DNA from: Alisma plantago-aquatica
Lineage: Eukaryota; Streptophyta; Magnoliopsida; Alismatales; Alismataceae
DNA: 64,000 nucleotides
Direction of reading: 5' to 3'
NCBI GenBank assembly: GCA_963693085.1
Contig: OY856413.1
Location: forward strand, 748,813,556 to 748,877,555
Shown: piece by piece, positions 12,214 to 23,400 of the stretch
Numbering within the stretch: position 1 is the first letter of the stretch
How the letters are laid out: the number at the start of each line of letters is the position of its first letter
Translations under genes and position numbers: made by a program
Notes under the pieces: model-generated
Told to the model about the DNA's origin: nothing
The model's database searches: none
The model's input: only the letters and a program-made list of their open reading frames with translations

Positions 12214-12318
12214 GATGCTTTGTGCAATTCCAATAAAGGAAGATGCTTTGTGCAATTCCAATAAAGGAAGATGGTTTGTGCAATTCCAATAAAGGAAGAT
12301 GCTTTGTGCAATTCCAAC
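12214..12318 (+). repeat. 28-bp tandem repeat, about 3.7 copies
   Basis: The unit GATGCTTTGTGCAATTCCAA plus TAAAGGAA is repeated almost without change (one copy has GATGG for GATGC). The array begins at the first base after the Tekay-like LTR, so the element appears to have inserted in, or at the edge of, a minisatellite. Minus-strand ORFs of about 60 codons here are simply its translation. Confidence 0.9.
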
Positions 12319-12710
12319 CCTAAACAAAAAGGGAAAAGCTATGTGACATTCCTAACTAATAGGAAGAACTATGTGAACATTCCCAATTACATAGAGTTTT
12401 CTAAGTGAATTATCAATGTTAGATATATATGTTTTTCCTTTTGATAAGTATTCTTGAGTGATTATTGAAGTATGTTCTTTTATGTTTCTTCCTTTCAATA
12501 ATATGGACATCATATGTTAGGGGTTTATGCTCTGCATAAACATTGATGAGGTTGAGCTAATGAAAGGAGCTTTGTGTGGAATCACAAAGTTCATAATATC
12601 TCCAGGATATTAAGATGATATGTGGAGACTTGAGGGCATGATTAATGAACAATCTGTTCCTCCTTTTCCTGGGATTTCGAGGACGAAATCCTTGTTAGGG
12701 GTTTATAATT
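12319..12710 (+). pseudogene. Internal 3' remnant of a second gypsy element, with decayed pol end
   Basis: Most of this stretch shows no recognisable coding. Its last part reads, in one frame, WRLEGMINEQSVPPFPG (about 12620-12675), which lines up with WELEEEMRRKYPSLFF at the chromodomain end of the intact neighbour. The stem-loop at 12672-12691 and an LTR starting TGTAACATCCCTGACC follow. I read it as what is left of the body of the element whose 3' LTR begins at 12711; the rest of its pol, gag and 5' LTR are not seen. Confidence 0.65.
12672..12691 (+). other. Conserved 8-bp stem-loop upstream of the second gypsy LTR
   Basis: GGATTTCG-AGGA-CGAAATCC, the same arms as at 8160-8179. It ends 19 bp before the LTR start at 12711, and the first one ends 19 bp before 8199: the spacing is identical. 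Confidence 0.75.
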
Positions 12711-13594
12711 TGTAACATCCCTGACCTGGGTTATAATTTAACCCTAGATGTTTTGCTTAATAAGGTTAAGTAGATTCTTAATCTTATCTTGGGAAAAGTA
12801 ATTAGGCCTCATGAGAAACTTATGTTTCAATTTTGGTCCTGTTTGAGCAATGTTGAAGCAATGCTTGCTTATTTTGGACTAAAGTGCAAATTACCCAAGT
12901 TGAGGGGTCAACTTGCAAATGTTGCATTATAAGATGTTCCTATGATATTGAGACATCATAAGAATGAATGTGATGTAGTGGTATGGTTTCCACAAGCTTG
13001 GGCACCAAGATTAAGCTTGTAAAGCAATGTTGTGCATTAAAACCTAGTTTTGGTGAAAAGTCCAATTTACCCAAAACCTAGGGTTCAATATGCAAATTAC
13101 CACTTCAATAAGGTCCCTAATGTTTCTTGGCATCATGTAGAGCAAAGAAAGTGAGAGGGGTGCCTCTTTTGAATTAAGTTGGAGGAGAGAGAATCTTGAT
13201 ATTAAAATAATCAAGATTAATGCCTAATTGAAAACCCTAATTTGATTTAGGGCAAAAATGAATAAAAATAATTGAAGGGCTTTCAACCAAAAAGTTTTGG
13301 GTTGATTTTGAATAAGGATGGACGTTCCTTTGCCAAGATAAGGAATGAAAATATCCTAAGTAGGTGAAATTCCACTCACCTTATTATAAGAAAAAGAAAA
13401 CCCACTCACATATGGATATTAATATAATAAGCATTAAGGTGCTTAATTTGCTTTTCTTTAAATTAAGGATAATGAAGGAGAATTAAAGGAAAAGGAAGGT
13501 GCCTCGTCCTTAAGGGATTTGAGGGGGAAGAGGCGGCCATATTTTTGGAATTTAATGCATTTTAATAATGCATTTTCTCTCTCATCAATTTCCT

Positions 13595-13602
13595 TATAAA
13601 AG
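13595..13602 (+). promoter_or_regulatory. Likely TATA box of the 5-kb LTR
   Basis: TATAAAAG lies in TTCCTTATAAAAGTGCC, about 885 bp into the LTR. A GC-richer stretch (GAGAGGAGCAGGAGGACGAC, about 13679) follows, as expected of a transcribed leader. Confidence 0.6.
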
Positions 13603-14154
13603 TGCCTTTTTCAAGCCAAATGAAAGGCTATTTCGGATTTTCTTCTTTCCTTTGCTTGCAAAACCGACCAAGGAGCTAGAGAGGAGCAGGAGGACGACTC
13701 CCTACCTGTTGGTAAGCTCTTGACCTTCGATCTCCTTGATTTCATGGAGGAAATCAAAAATAAATTATGGATTCCTTCTTATTTCGATCTCCTCTTCAAC
13801 CCTAGCCAACTTTTGCAATCAAAAGCTTGAGGACGAGCCTAGGGGGAGTTGCTAGAGCTTCATTCACCATTAATGGCGTGATCTTGGAGATTTGGAGCTC
13901 AATTGGAGGCGGGTTTTATAACTCAAACCCTTAAAGATTGCTATTGCATCAATTCTCTATGCTTTGTTGATTGATTTCTTCAATTTGATACACTCTTGTT
14001 TCTTTGCTGCAATTTCCATCAAGAACGGTTGCTGTTCTTGGTTGTTCGAAGGAAGGGGATGATGAAATAATCCTAGATTCTTATCCAAAGAAAATTACCA
14101 AGCAAAACCGTTTTGATAGCTACTCCAAATCGTTTTAATTTGATTGGCTATGCG

Positions 14155-15400
14155 GTTTCAGCAAACCGTTTAAGGGCAAACGGTTTGAAACCGTTTGGGA
14201 GAAAACGGTTTCAAGACCGTTTGAGATGGTTGACCAAGCGTTGAACGTTTGGGAATTTTGTTCCTAATTATGTAGGCTGATAACCCTCCAAATTTGAGGG
14301 ATTAACTCCAAAGGAATCGAGAGTTGAAGGCCAATCAATTAGGCAATCATATTGAATTATGTGCTGATTTTCAACCTGATTAACTTGCCCTGGTTGAGCA
14401 AACGGTTTCAAGACCATATAAGATGGTTGACTAAGCATTGACCGTATGGGATTCCTGTTCATAGTTATGTTTATTAATAACCCTCCAAATTTGAGGGATT
14501 AACTCCAAAGGAATCGAGAGTTGAAGGCCAATTAATTAGGCAATCATATTGAATTATGTGCTGATTTTCAACCTGATTAACTTGACCTGGTTGAGAAAAC
14601 GGTCTCAAGACCGTATAAGATGGTTGAGTAAGCGTTGACCATATGAGATTACTGTTACTAATGATGTTGGTTAATGACTCACCAAAGTTTATGGATTAAT
14701 TCCAAACGAGTCATGAGTTTAAGGCTAATCAATTGGGCAAACCCTAATTGAAATCAGTGCTGAAATTCCAATGAGTTAATTAGAGATTTTGGGTTGATTA
14801 GCCCAAACGGTTTCAAGACCGTTTGGGGATCACCCAAACGGTCTCAAGACCGTTTGGGCATCACCCCAAGACCGTTTGGAGGTTTGGGGTCAAGTATAGT
14901 TGACAAATTGAAGGTCCAAAGGTACTAATCATATTGCAATGTAGTGCTGATTTGTTGATCAACTCGATAGACCAATCCATGATGATTTTTCACTAGAATC
15001 CAAAGGTTGGATGGGCCAAACGGTCTCAAGACCGTTTGGAGCTCATCCAAACGGTCTCAAGACCGTTTGGTGGTCACCCAAGACCGTTTGGAGGTCTATG
15101 GTTGAGTATGGTTAGGTGTTTGAAGGTCTAAAGGTACCAAGCTGTTATACAATGCAATGCTGATTTGGTGATCAATCCAATGAACCAAACCCTAATTGGA
15201 TTGCTTAGATTTGAGTGATATGATGGGAAAACGGTCTCAAGACCGTTTGGAGGTAATCCAAACGACCTCAAGACCGTTTGGGGTCAGGTCATACCCAATT
15301 TGGATAATGGTTCAATAGTTTCAAAGTAACCAATCTTGCATTGATGAGTGTTGTTGGATCTTCGATTCCAAACCCTAATTCAATTGAATCAAACCCTAAT
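14155..15400 (+). repeat. ~195-240 bp tandem repeats carrying an AAACGGTC...GACCGTTT palindrome
   Basis: Two successive copies starting near 14261 and 14458 are nearly identical (both contain AACCCTCCAAATTTGAGGGA and GGAATCGAGAGTTGAAGG). A third from about 14655 and later ones near 14890, 15090 and 15300 are more diverged. Each carries one or two copies of AAACGGTCTCAAGACCGTTT, a 20-bp near-perfect palindrome (arms AAACGGTCT/AGACCGTTT around CA). About ten full boxes and several half boxes are present, with variants such as AAACGGTTTCAAGACCGTTT. Confidence 0.85.
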
Positions 15401-16380
15401 TGATGATCAATTGAGGGTCAATTGAGGGTAAAATCAGTTTAAGGTTGACCTATTAAACTCAATTGAAGTATGAGTATAGGTCCAATTTATGATTGGTTCC
15501 ATGAATTCAATGATTGAAGGAATCAACATTGAAAACCCTAATTCAATTGGATACCTTATGTCATTGAAGGTCCAATGGATCAAACTTTTTTGAAAACCTA
15601 ATGTGATTAGGTGGGAGATACCTTTAATGGTACTAGTCATTAATGCATAACAAATGCATGGATTCAATACATGATGTAAACCCTAATTGAGGCCGATTTC
15701 ATGTATAACCCTATTAAGAGGTTGCCTACATGTGAAATCACTAATTAGGATGAATAGTAAACCCTAATTCATTTGGATACCTTATGTAATGGAGGTCCAA
15801 TGTGATGATGAATGTACTATTGATCCAATGATGATTAGTAATGACAATCAATGAAAGTACAGAGGTTGAAACCCTAATAGTACCTAAGTGATTAAGTGTC
15901 AATTAAGGGATGAATCCCTAATTGCTTATAGGATCAATGACTTGATACAGTATGTTAATCATAGTTGTATGTACACGACTAAAGAGTTGATATGAAATAA
16001 TCAAGTTAATAAGTTGATAGCATGAATTCATACATGAATATGATTCATGTGGTGATTAAGGGTTATGATCCTTAAGCAAAGAGATCATGAAACCCTAAAC
16101 ATGAACATAAACCCTAATTGACTGGGTTATTGAACTCAAACCCTAGTTGAGGGTGTATCCATGTGAAACCCTAATTGAAGGTGTATCCATGTGAAGCCCT
16201 AATTGAGGGTGATTTTATGAGAAACCCTAATTGGGAATGATTAGTAAACCGTAATTATGGGCAATGTGATATGAAACCCTAATGAAGGGTGATGCTATAT
16301 GCAATCCCTATTCTAATGGAGGGAAATGGTATGTGAAACCATAATTCCCTAATAAAAGAATCGAATTCATACTTGAATAT
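15400..16380 (+). repeat. Degenerate AAACCCTAATTGAGGG-type repeats in the LTR
   Basis: The phrase AAACCCTAATTGAGGG and close variants recur many times, often joined to TCCATGTGAAACCCTAATTG with about 35-bp spacing near 16150-16260. They are irregular, so I treat them as local expansion of an LTR segment rather than telomeric DNA. Confidence 0.6.
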
Positions 16381-16551
16381 GATACATGAGATTTGTGATG
16401 GAAATCCTAATCCTAGTAAAGGATTAAGGGTAATAATGATACATGAGATTTGTGATGGAAATCCTAATCCTGGTAAAGGATTAAGGGTAATACTGATACA
16501 TGAGATGTGTGATGGAAATCCTAATCCTGTTAAAGGATTAAGGGCAATACC
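16381..16551 (+). repeat. 57-bp tandem repeat, 3 copies
   Basis: The unit starts GATACATGAGATTTGTGATG and continues through GGATTAAGGGTAATA; copies start at 16381, 16438 and 16495 with few differences. Because 57 is a multiple of three, it keeps one frame open and gives a repetitive 63-codon ORF (16373-16564) that is probably not a gene. Confidence 0.9.
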
Positions 16552-17779
16552 CTTGAATTATTAATATATTGTTTTTGCATGGTGATGATAGATAATTGAT
16601 GTGTTGCTATCATATGTGCTAACCATGCAGGTATCATGAGATGATGAGCATAGCCAGGTATGAGCTATGATGTGTTATTAGTTTGAATTTGTTTATTGGG
16701 CCTTGTGTGCCATAATATACCTTGTTCCCGGTAAGAGGTAGCAAGAGAGTTGATGGGCCTCAAGTGCCATGATGGATGCTTGTATAACAAGTATCATGCT
16801 TATCTTGGTCAGATGGCCTAAAGGTGTTAATTGCTGGAGAATGTGGTAACAATGCTCAGGTGATGAGCTAAGGGTTTAATTACCCAGAATCACATGTTAG
16901 TGCATTGAAATTGTGAAGGGATGAGAATTCCCAGTGTTGAAATAAGGGATTGAGATCCCAACACCTTGTGAAAAGAGTGTGGCTACGGGCCATGACTCCA
17001 CAACGGTAATGCCATGCTTTAGTTATATGATCTAAGCCTGAAGAACGTTAATGCAGTGATAATGATTCTGTAGTTTGAATAGATGTTATACATGTTCTTC
17101 ATATTCCTTAAAGGATAAATGATATGTTGATTCTATTTTAACTGTAATGCTTCTGACATAGAATGATGTTCTAAACTGTTAGACATTTTCCTGTTGTCAA
17201 TTAAATATGATTTCTCTGTTCATATTTATCTTCTTAAGTTACAATAACAATGTTTCTGGCGGAGAGTTATATCTCTCGCTGGGGCAATTTTTATAATTGT
17301 CTGACCCCCGTGGGAACCACATTTTTAGGTGGACGCGGACAAAGAGATAGGAATCCTTCAGGAGGTGAAGGACAACAACAGCAGCAGTAGGGACAACAGT
17401 GAAGTCTCAGGTGGAGACATTGGTTGTCATGTCATGTTCAGATGTATATAAAGTCCTATGTGTCGTCTCTGTACTCTCAGGTCCTCGGAGTAGTAGTTAG
17501 TGATTTCGAGATTTTGGCTTAATGCCTCGAGGGTTTTATACTACCTGTGTATAGTTAAGACAGAGTAGTTAATGTTTGCATTCCTCGAGAAGCAAAAGTA
17601 CATGAGATGTATATATATGAACCAGGATGTAAAGCTTTACTTTGGTTCTGAATGAAAGGGGTTTTCCTGTGAATGGATCTCTTTGCAAAAAGTTTTAATT
17701 TTTAGTGATTTTTGCTAATCCGCTGCTTGATGAACGCTTCCGCATTAGTTAATCTTATTTTCGCAAGACGGTCATCACA

Positions 17780-18457
17780 TTTCCCCTCGGCATTCTCGGT
17801 TCTGCCTTTTTCACCCTGTATGTCGCCACAATTCTCATCCACCACCACCCCGATACCGCTGGTGACTCCATCTATAGTTACCACATAATTCATAGGTCCA
17901 TCAATAGTGTCTCTTTCGCAAGGCACTACCACCTTCCACCCCGACCCCAGCCATCTCACCCATCCATCTCTGGGGTCCCCTTTTCACAAGTCGGTGAGGA
18001 ATTTAGACGACAATTTGATGCTATTCAAAACCTCCTCACCGACCCCTCTAACAGATTACACTCCATTTTTTCTTGTGTGCATGTACTTGCTACACAGGTC
18101 TCCAAGATTGACGAACAGAACCACGTCTTACCAGGCATCCTCTCAAGCATTCAACAATGGCAGGAGGTAGCGACCCAGCAAGTCGACCGCATCGAAGACC
18201 GCTTAAAACACCTGCTAGAGTTGGTACTTGAAATGAAAGGCCAGCAAGAAGTGTTAGCCCAACAAGTCGACATGGTCTCTAAGCAAACACAACCTTTGCC
18301 TGAGACCCTTCGTGAGCTTCAGCACCAACAAAATTCCCTAAGCACATGCTTGGACGACATGAATAGCAACCTCACAGAGCTCAACCACTACCAAGAGGAG
18401 CACTCTAACAATGAACTCAATCATCTACGTGCACAAGTAACTAATCTATCAGCATGA
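17780..18457 (+). pseudogene. N-terminally truncated coiled-coil protein of the Ulp1-bearing element
   Basis: The frame is open from 17780 with no start codon, directly against the LTR end, so its beginning has been cut off. From about 18077 it is rich in Gln, Glu and Leu heptads (IEDRLKHLLELVLEMKGQQE, LRELQHQQNSLSTCLDDMN), a clear coiled coil of roughly 110 residues. It ends at a TGA at 18455-18457; related coding seems to resume at about 18490 in another frame. It may be a Gag-like or scaffold protein, but no zinc knuckle or Gag motif is visible, so its function is unknown. Confidence 0.5.
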
Positions 18458-18489
18458 CTCCTCTCTGCCGAAGCAATATATACAGATCT

Positions 18490-19577
18490 TAAAGAAAACC
18501 ACGTGCATTGCTTGAAACCCACGAGCACGTGCAAGTGGCACTCAAAGAATTACAAGCCATCCATCGGAAGTGCAAGAAAACATCGATTAAGAAAATAACA
18601 AAAAACAAAGTGGATGACGATGAAGATGAAAGTGAAGACGACGATGAGGATTCTGATTCCTCAGCTGACTCCAACAATGATAGCTCCTCCTCAGATGATC
18701 AAATCGACAAAACATGCAATGCTAGAGAGGGCACCAGCCGAGGGGCAGAACCTACAGAGAAGGGAAATAATAGAGACCACCAAGAAGGTAGAAACAAAGA
18801 TACCAATTCCCCCGATAATAATGACAATGTATCAATGTCATATGGGGATCAATTCTTTAACTTCTCATCTATGGGATCCCTAGGGGACGCTGCAAAAGAA
18901 GCCGCTTTTGGTGAGTTTCAACAATGCATAATGGAAACCAACATTATTCCACCCACATCAGCCATTCATCAACATTCCGCTCCGGAGAAATCTGCACCCC
19001 TCCCCCCAGAACAGGAGGAATTTGACAGAGTGAGTCTCGACACAGATGATAGACTTGACTCTGGAGATGACTCTGACAAAGATTAAGATCTGCCTCAATT
19101 TTTGGCCGATAGCGAGCAGACTTCACTTCCCCCACCACAAGACCTTCCCCCGCCACCACCTCTACCTCACAAGATGAAAGACTTGGACATGGAAGCCATC
19201 TCTACATTAGATGTTCATGACATATTTATTCTGAACACTATTGTTGATGATGCCAAAAATGAGGGGGGACATCATCTATAACAATACGAAAGCAAATCGC
19301 AGGTTGACACATGAAGACTTCCATATTATCCTTTGACCACAATCGGAGGTGAAGATGGCTATCTTTTGCATCCTCCTTGCTAACACTATAGAAGAATTCT
19401 GAAGCTCAAAGAAGTTGCAGCCTATTTTCAACGCTTCACCTGCTCTATCCTTATCCTTATTACACAAGGACTTATATGCAAAGTCCATAGAGTGACTGTG
19501 AACTGGTCTTGCATGAAAGGCACGCTACATCACAGTGCCCTTTAGAGTTTCCGGACACTGGCTGCTAATGATCATCG
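18490..19577 (+). pseudogene. Acidic/Pro-rich continuation of the Ulp1-bearing element's protein
   Basis: The open stretch 18508-19086 encodes a helical start (VQVALKELQAIHRKCKKTS), a run of Asp/Glu/Ser (DDDEDESEDDDEDSDSS) and a polar linker. A TAA at 19084-19086 is followed in the same frame by further coding (FLADSEQTSLPPPQDLPPPP) to a TAA at about 19279. The following 300 bp keep scraps such as HSALQSFRTLAANDH in plus-strand frames up to the copia insertion at 19578. I take it as the linker between the coiled coil and the protease that resumes at 27165. The overlapping 18614-18883 ORF is a shadow. Confidence 0.45.
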
Positions 19578-20325
19578 ACATTGAGGCAGATTGGAGGAGA
19601 TATGTATGACATCAATATCACATACTGATTCACACATGCGTGCGCACGCCTATCTCAATCCTACTCATCAAGTGGCCTTGGATATCAAGCTCCCTCAGGA
19701 GGGACAAATCCCATATCTATCACTCACCCCTCAAAAGCCCCATGTGTCAAAGCCACCCAATCATCACCTTTATAACAACCCATGTTTCAGGACTGCGTTT
19801 GATGATGTCAAAGTGTGCCCAACGACATGTGTTGAGTGTAGTAGTTTCAGGTCAAAGAATCACACTCACCACCATCACTGTGAGTACTGATTGTGACTAC
19901 CATGTCATGGTTCCATGTGTCAAACTCACGGTGGGTCTGTCCGGTACACTTGTTCTCTAACAAGTACCTATGTGTTTGGTTTGATATCTCTATATCATGA
20001 CTAATGAGATTCTGTCATCAACCAACACCACAATCTAGTCTTGTGTGTCATTGCTGTCTATCTACCTTCCACAATGACATCCGACTAGGGACATAACAAG
20101 AATGTACAAACTCTTAGCATCCGTATGATCTCATCGTTCAGGTCCTCAACCTGAAAGCATACATCATTGAGTACTGTCATTCTCTAGACATTCAATCTAT
20201 TCTATCACTATCTCATGTGACTGAACCAGAAAGAATTGGAAGCTTGCCTTTGATGTTTATCAAATCAATCTTAATGTATCCCATCAATCATCCCATGATT
20301 GGCTCTCAGGGCATACATACCAACA
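19578..20325 (-). repeat. Truncated 3' LTR of the nested copia element
   Basis: It matches 26420-27164 closely (for example GGAGGAGATATGTATGACAT and CATGCGTGCGCACGCCTAT in both) and ends CATACATACCAACA next to the purine tract. Sequence left of 19578 does not match the full LTR, so about 1.5 kb was deleted. The paired ORFs at 19591-19890 and 26434-26733 are translations of the LTR, not genes. Confidence 0.88.
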
Positions 20326-20340
20326 GACTCCCACTTGCAC
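20326..20340 (-). other. Polypurine tract of the nested copia element
   Basis: Read on the minus strand it is GTGCAAGTGGGAGTC directly before the LTR start TGTTGG, the usual copia plus-strand primer arrangement. The same tract flanks the relative's LTR at 60330-60344. Confidence 0.8.
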
Positions 20341-22450
20341 TGTGAGCCAATCACCCTTGAATCATATTCATAGTGATCTTTAAACATGTCCCACATGTTA
20401 CTGTGCTCTTGTGCCAACATAGTGAGTTATGGCAACACCTTGCCAAAGTCAGTATAAATTGCATGTCTCACATCTCTTCACTGTACGTCACACGTATGAG
20501 ATGGAGTTGCCGTAATATGCGATCTAGTATTCCTTTGCTAACCTTTATCCACATTGCATGATCAAGGATTCCATACTTGTCATCAATGAGCGGAATATCT
20601 ATAAGTTCATCTCATGAACTTCCAGATCCATATGGTATCCATTGTTGTTCTCTAACGCATAGATACTCGGCATTTCCTTTTAAATGGTTTTATTGGAACA
20701 CTTCCAATTATCAACAAACTTTCACTTTTATATATCCTATATATATTTTGCGATTAATTTTCTGTCCTATCGGAAGTTCGCATCAATGTAACTCTTTACA
20801 TTGAACTCTTCCTTATCTCCATAGAACTAGTACTTCACAAGTACTTATCAAGTTCTCATGGTATTCCAGTAACCCTTATTGGAAGTAGACAAACATCCAC
20901 TCGTCATGTCTCACATACGAGTTATCAAGATGAGCACATCATATTACTATGTCCTACATACAAGATGATGAATGCATTTTGTTCTTGCCATGTCGATACA
21001 TGCAAGTGAATGGGATGATTACATACATGATAGATCCATATCTATTCTTAGTGTTTCCATTCTTCATAAGAATTGAACACTTGGCCTTGGGATACTAACT
21101 CCATGTAACATGGACAAGTTTTCTCCCACTGAATCTGTGCATACTGAACCCTTCAATACATATTGCCAATGTATACTTTCTCCTTACAGGTCAAGAGGTT
21201 TTCGAGAACTATCTCTATAGATCTCTATTCCTATCACATAGGGAACATCTCTATCTTCCTTAAAGATAATTTCCACTTTTGGATTTCCATTCTAGAACAT
21301 TTCCATTTCACATCAACATGTGGAATGTGAATACGCTCCCACTAAATCACATATCCCTTCTTTATCTTTGACTATATCATCAAAGTAAAGATCCAATTCT
21401 GAGTTGCTTGTACTCAATCAATCACATTGATTAGTCCATTGTAACGTATAGACTTCATTTGCATTAGTAGATTCATAAACCTTATAGGTTGTGTCACGTA
21501 CACATCCTTGTTTTATTCCTCATAGGAATGTGGTTTTATTATCCATATGCCAAATGTATTAGTCATCAAGTTGAAATCAACAAGCATCATCCTTCTCAAA
21601 ATGTTATCCATGTGTCTTAACACTTAAGACTCATTTGCACTTATGGATTTCATCCAATGAGTGCTACCATCAAGGCCATACCTTATGGTTTACATGGAAG
21701 TCATTTAGGATATAATGGTTATCTACCATAACTCAAAATTCGGTTCCTCTCATTCATCTATGTAGTTGACTCATCACATGATCAACTCATCATATAGATG
21801 ATCGAGATGTATCTGTCAAGGACATAAGAACTCACAACTCCTTGTGATTCTTAATGTCCTTTATTAGTGTGGGGTATTCTTTATTTAAGAAGAATTTAGT
21901 TATTTGATAATCATTCTCTAACTCCTTAGAGTATGATTCCTTCTGGATTTAGACATCACCATGCCTTAATCATGAGTTTACTATGATACACTATCATAAT
22001 CACTCAAAAGGATCTCAAACATTTGGTCCAAGTATTTCATTTTTGATCTCATCAAGAATTAACACTTTACCAAATTTGTACTTCATCTATGATAATCTTG
22101 AACACTTCAAGATATTCATATTGGTATTTCTCTAAACACCATTTGAAGTATTAGCATTTGTCCCAATAGGTATGTAAATACATCACATGTATCATAACTA
22201 ATGGGATAATCATTCTCCCACTACCATTAGTGAAGATTGATTAATCACGTCCAAGAGATTCATGTCTCTTACTGGTTATCCAACCAAAAGAGTCTAGATT
22301 TATCCATCATATGGAAACTAGAAATGAATTTCTCATGATTGATGCTAATTTGATTGTTTGAGTTATCAATAACTTTAGGTATCATTTTATCTTATGCATA
22401 CCATGTATCACAAGATAAACAAGGCATTTCCACAAAGATCATATCTTTAA
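20341..22450 (-). pseudogene. pol: Decayed copia pol (RNase H, RT, integrase traces)
   Basis: There is no long ORF, but minus-strand reading of about 21050-21300 gives scattered matches to the copia RT/RNase H connection. The better-preserved relative at 60345-61800 shows the corresponding KDLGEASYILG region. Many stops and frameshifts are present. Integrase was not located with certainty. Confidence 0.5.
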
Positions 22451-23400
22451 GATTGAAACATCAACTTTATTAATTGCCATCATTGTCATACAATATGCAA
22501 AAATAAAGTGTTTCTATCTATTGGCAATATCTGAAATAGCAGTTCTCAAGTCTATTTCATACCCTTTAGGCTGAAATAAACTGAAAGATACTCCTATCTA
22601 TGGAAGCAACACTTGCTCCAATGATGGGTACTCCTTTCTTGGTCCTTTCACAAAGGCCATCACTTATTTGTGGATCTTGCATATCATATATGATAGATCC
22701 TTATCTTGGTATCATATACCTCTGATAAAGAAGCGGTTCATTTCATGATACCTTAGGTGGAGATCTCCATCCCCTCCTTCATCTTCTTTTGTTCTTCCAG
22801 ATATAGAGGGCAATTCCCTCATACACCCTTTCCCCATGTGCCTTGAGGCTGAAGACGGCTTGGGTTGCTGGCTAGCATCAGAACACTTCTTTACTTTGCC
22901 CTTGCCCTTGCCCTTACCTTTTCTTTGATCACATCAAAGATTATGGTTTGTCTTTCTTCATCTTTGCCTCTACTATCCTCAACATGTCCAACAACTATGT
23001 CAACGCTTGTCAAAGTTGTTCATGTTGTAGCTTATCATGAATTGTATGATTCTCGCAACATTTGTAGTATCATACCAATAACCAACTCTTGGCTCAGAGG
23101 GAATCCTTCTTAGTCAGGTTTTCCACATACCCAATCACATTGAATGTGTGAATACCTTACTGGATCTCCTTCTGTCATGACATACTAGGATAGTGTCCTT
23201 GAGACATCATATGTCTCATGTTGTCTCTGCAACTCATAGTTCGGAGAACACAACATCAAGCACTCCTTATCAATGTCATCCTTGGTATGATTCCATAAGC
23301 ATACTTTCAGCCATTGATGTGGTGGGATTGAGTTCATCTGGTTCTGGTATAACTAGGACTTAGAGCTTTCACTCTACGATTGAGAACACTTCTCATCATC
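22450..23400 (-). pseudogene. gag: Decayed copia gag C-terminus and protease region
   Basis: Minus-strand reading across about 22770-22825 gives GNCPLYLEEQKK, the end of a copia Gag zinc knuckle followed by its usual acidic/basic tail, preceded by a KGKG-like stretch from repeated CTTGCC triplets near 22895-22915. No intact ORF remains. The plus-strand ORF 22865-23113 is a shadow of this region. Confidence 0.5.

Larger units (their letters stand above)
12711..17779 (+). repeat. 3' LTR (5,069 bp) of a truncated Tekay-related gypsy element
   Basis: It begins TGTAACATCCCTGACCTGGG, matching the first element's TGTAAGGACCCTGACC start, and ends ...GGTCATCACA. Near the end, GGAGAGTTATATCTCTCGCTGG ... 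TTTTTAGGTGGACGCGG (about 17260-17340) matches the layout at 2811-2900. No primer site follows 17779; instead an open reading frame begins at once, so this is a 3' or solo LTR rather than a 5' LTR. The target duplication could not be checked because the left partner is gone. It is unusually long because of internal expansions at 14155-15400 and 15540-16551. Confidence 0.8.

Noticed and set aside
15400..16380. Telomere-like AAACCCTAA repeats
   Set aside because: The phrase is joined to other bases (AAACCCTAATTGAGGG) and irregular; it never forms the CCCTAAA head-to-tail array of plant telomeres.
19591..19960. Paired ORFs at 19591-19960 and 26434-26803 as a duplicated gene
   Set aside because: The duplication is the two LTRs of the nested copia element; the frames carry no domain and overlap each other.
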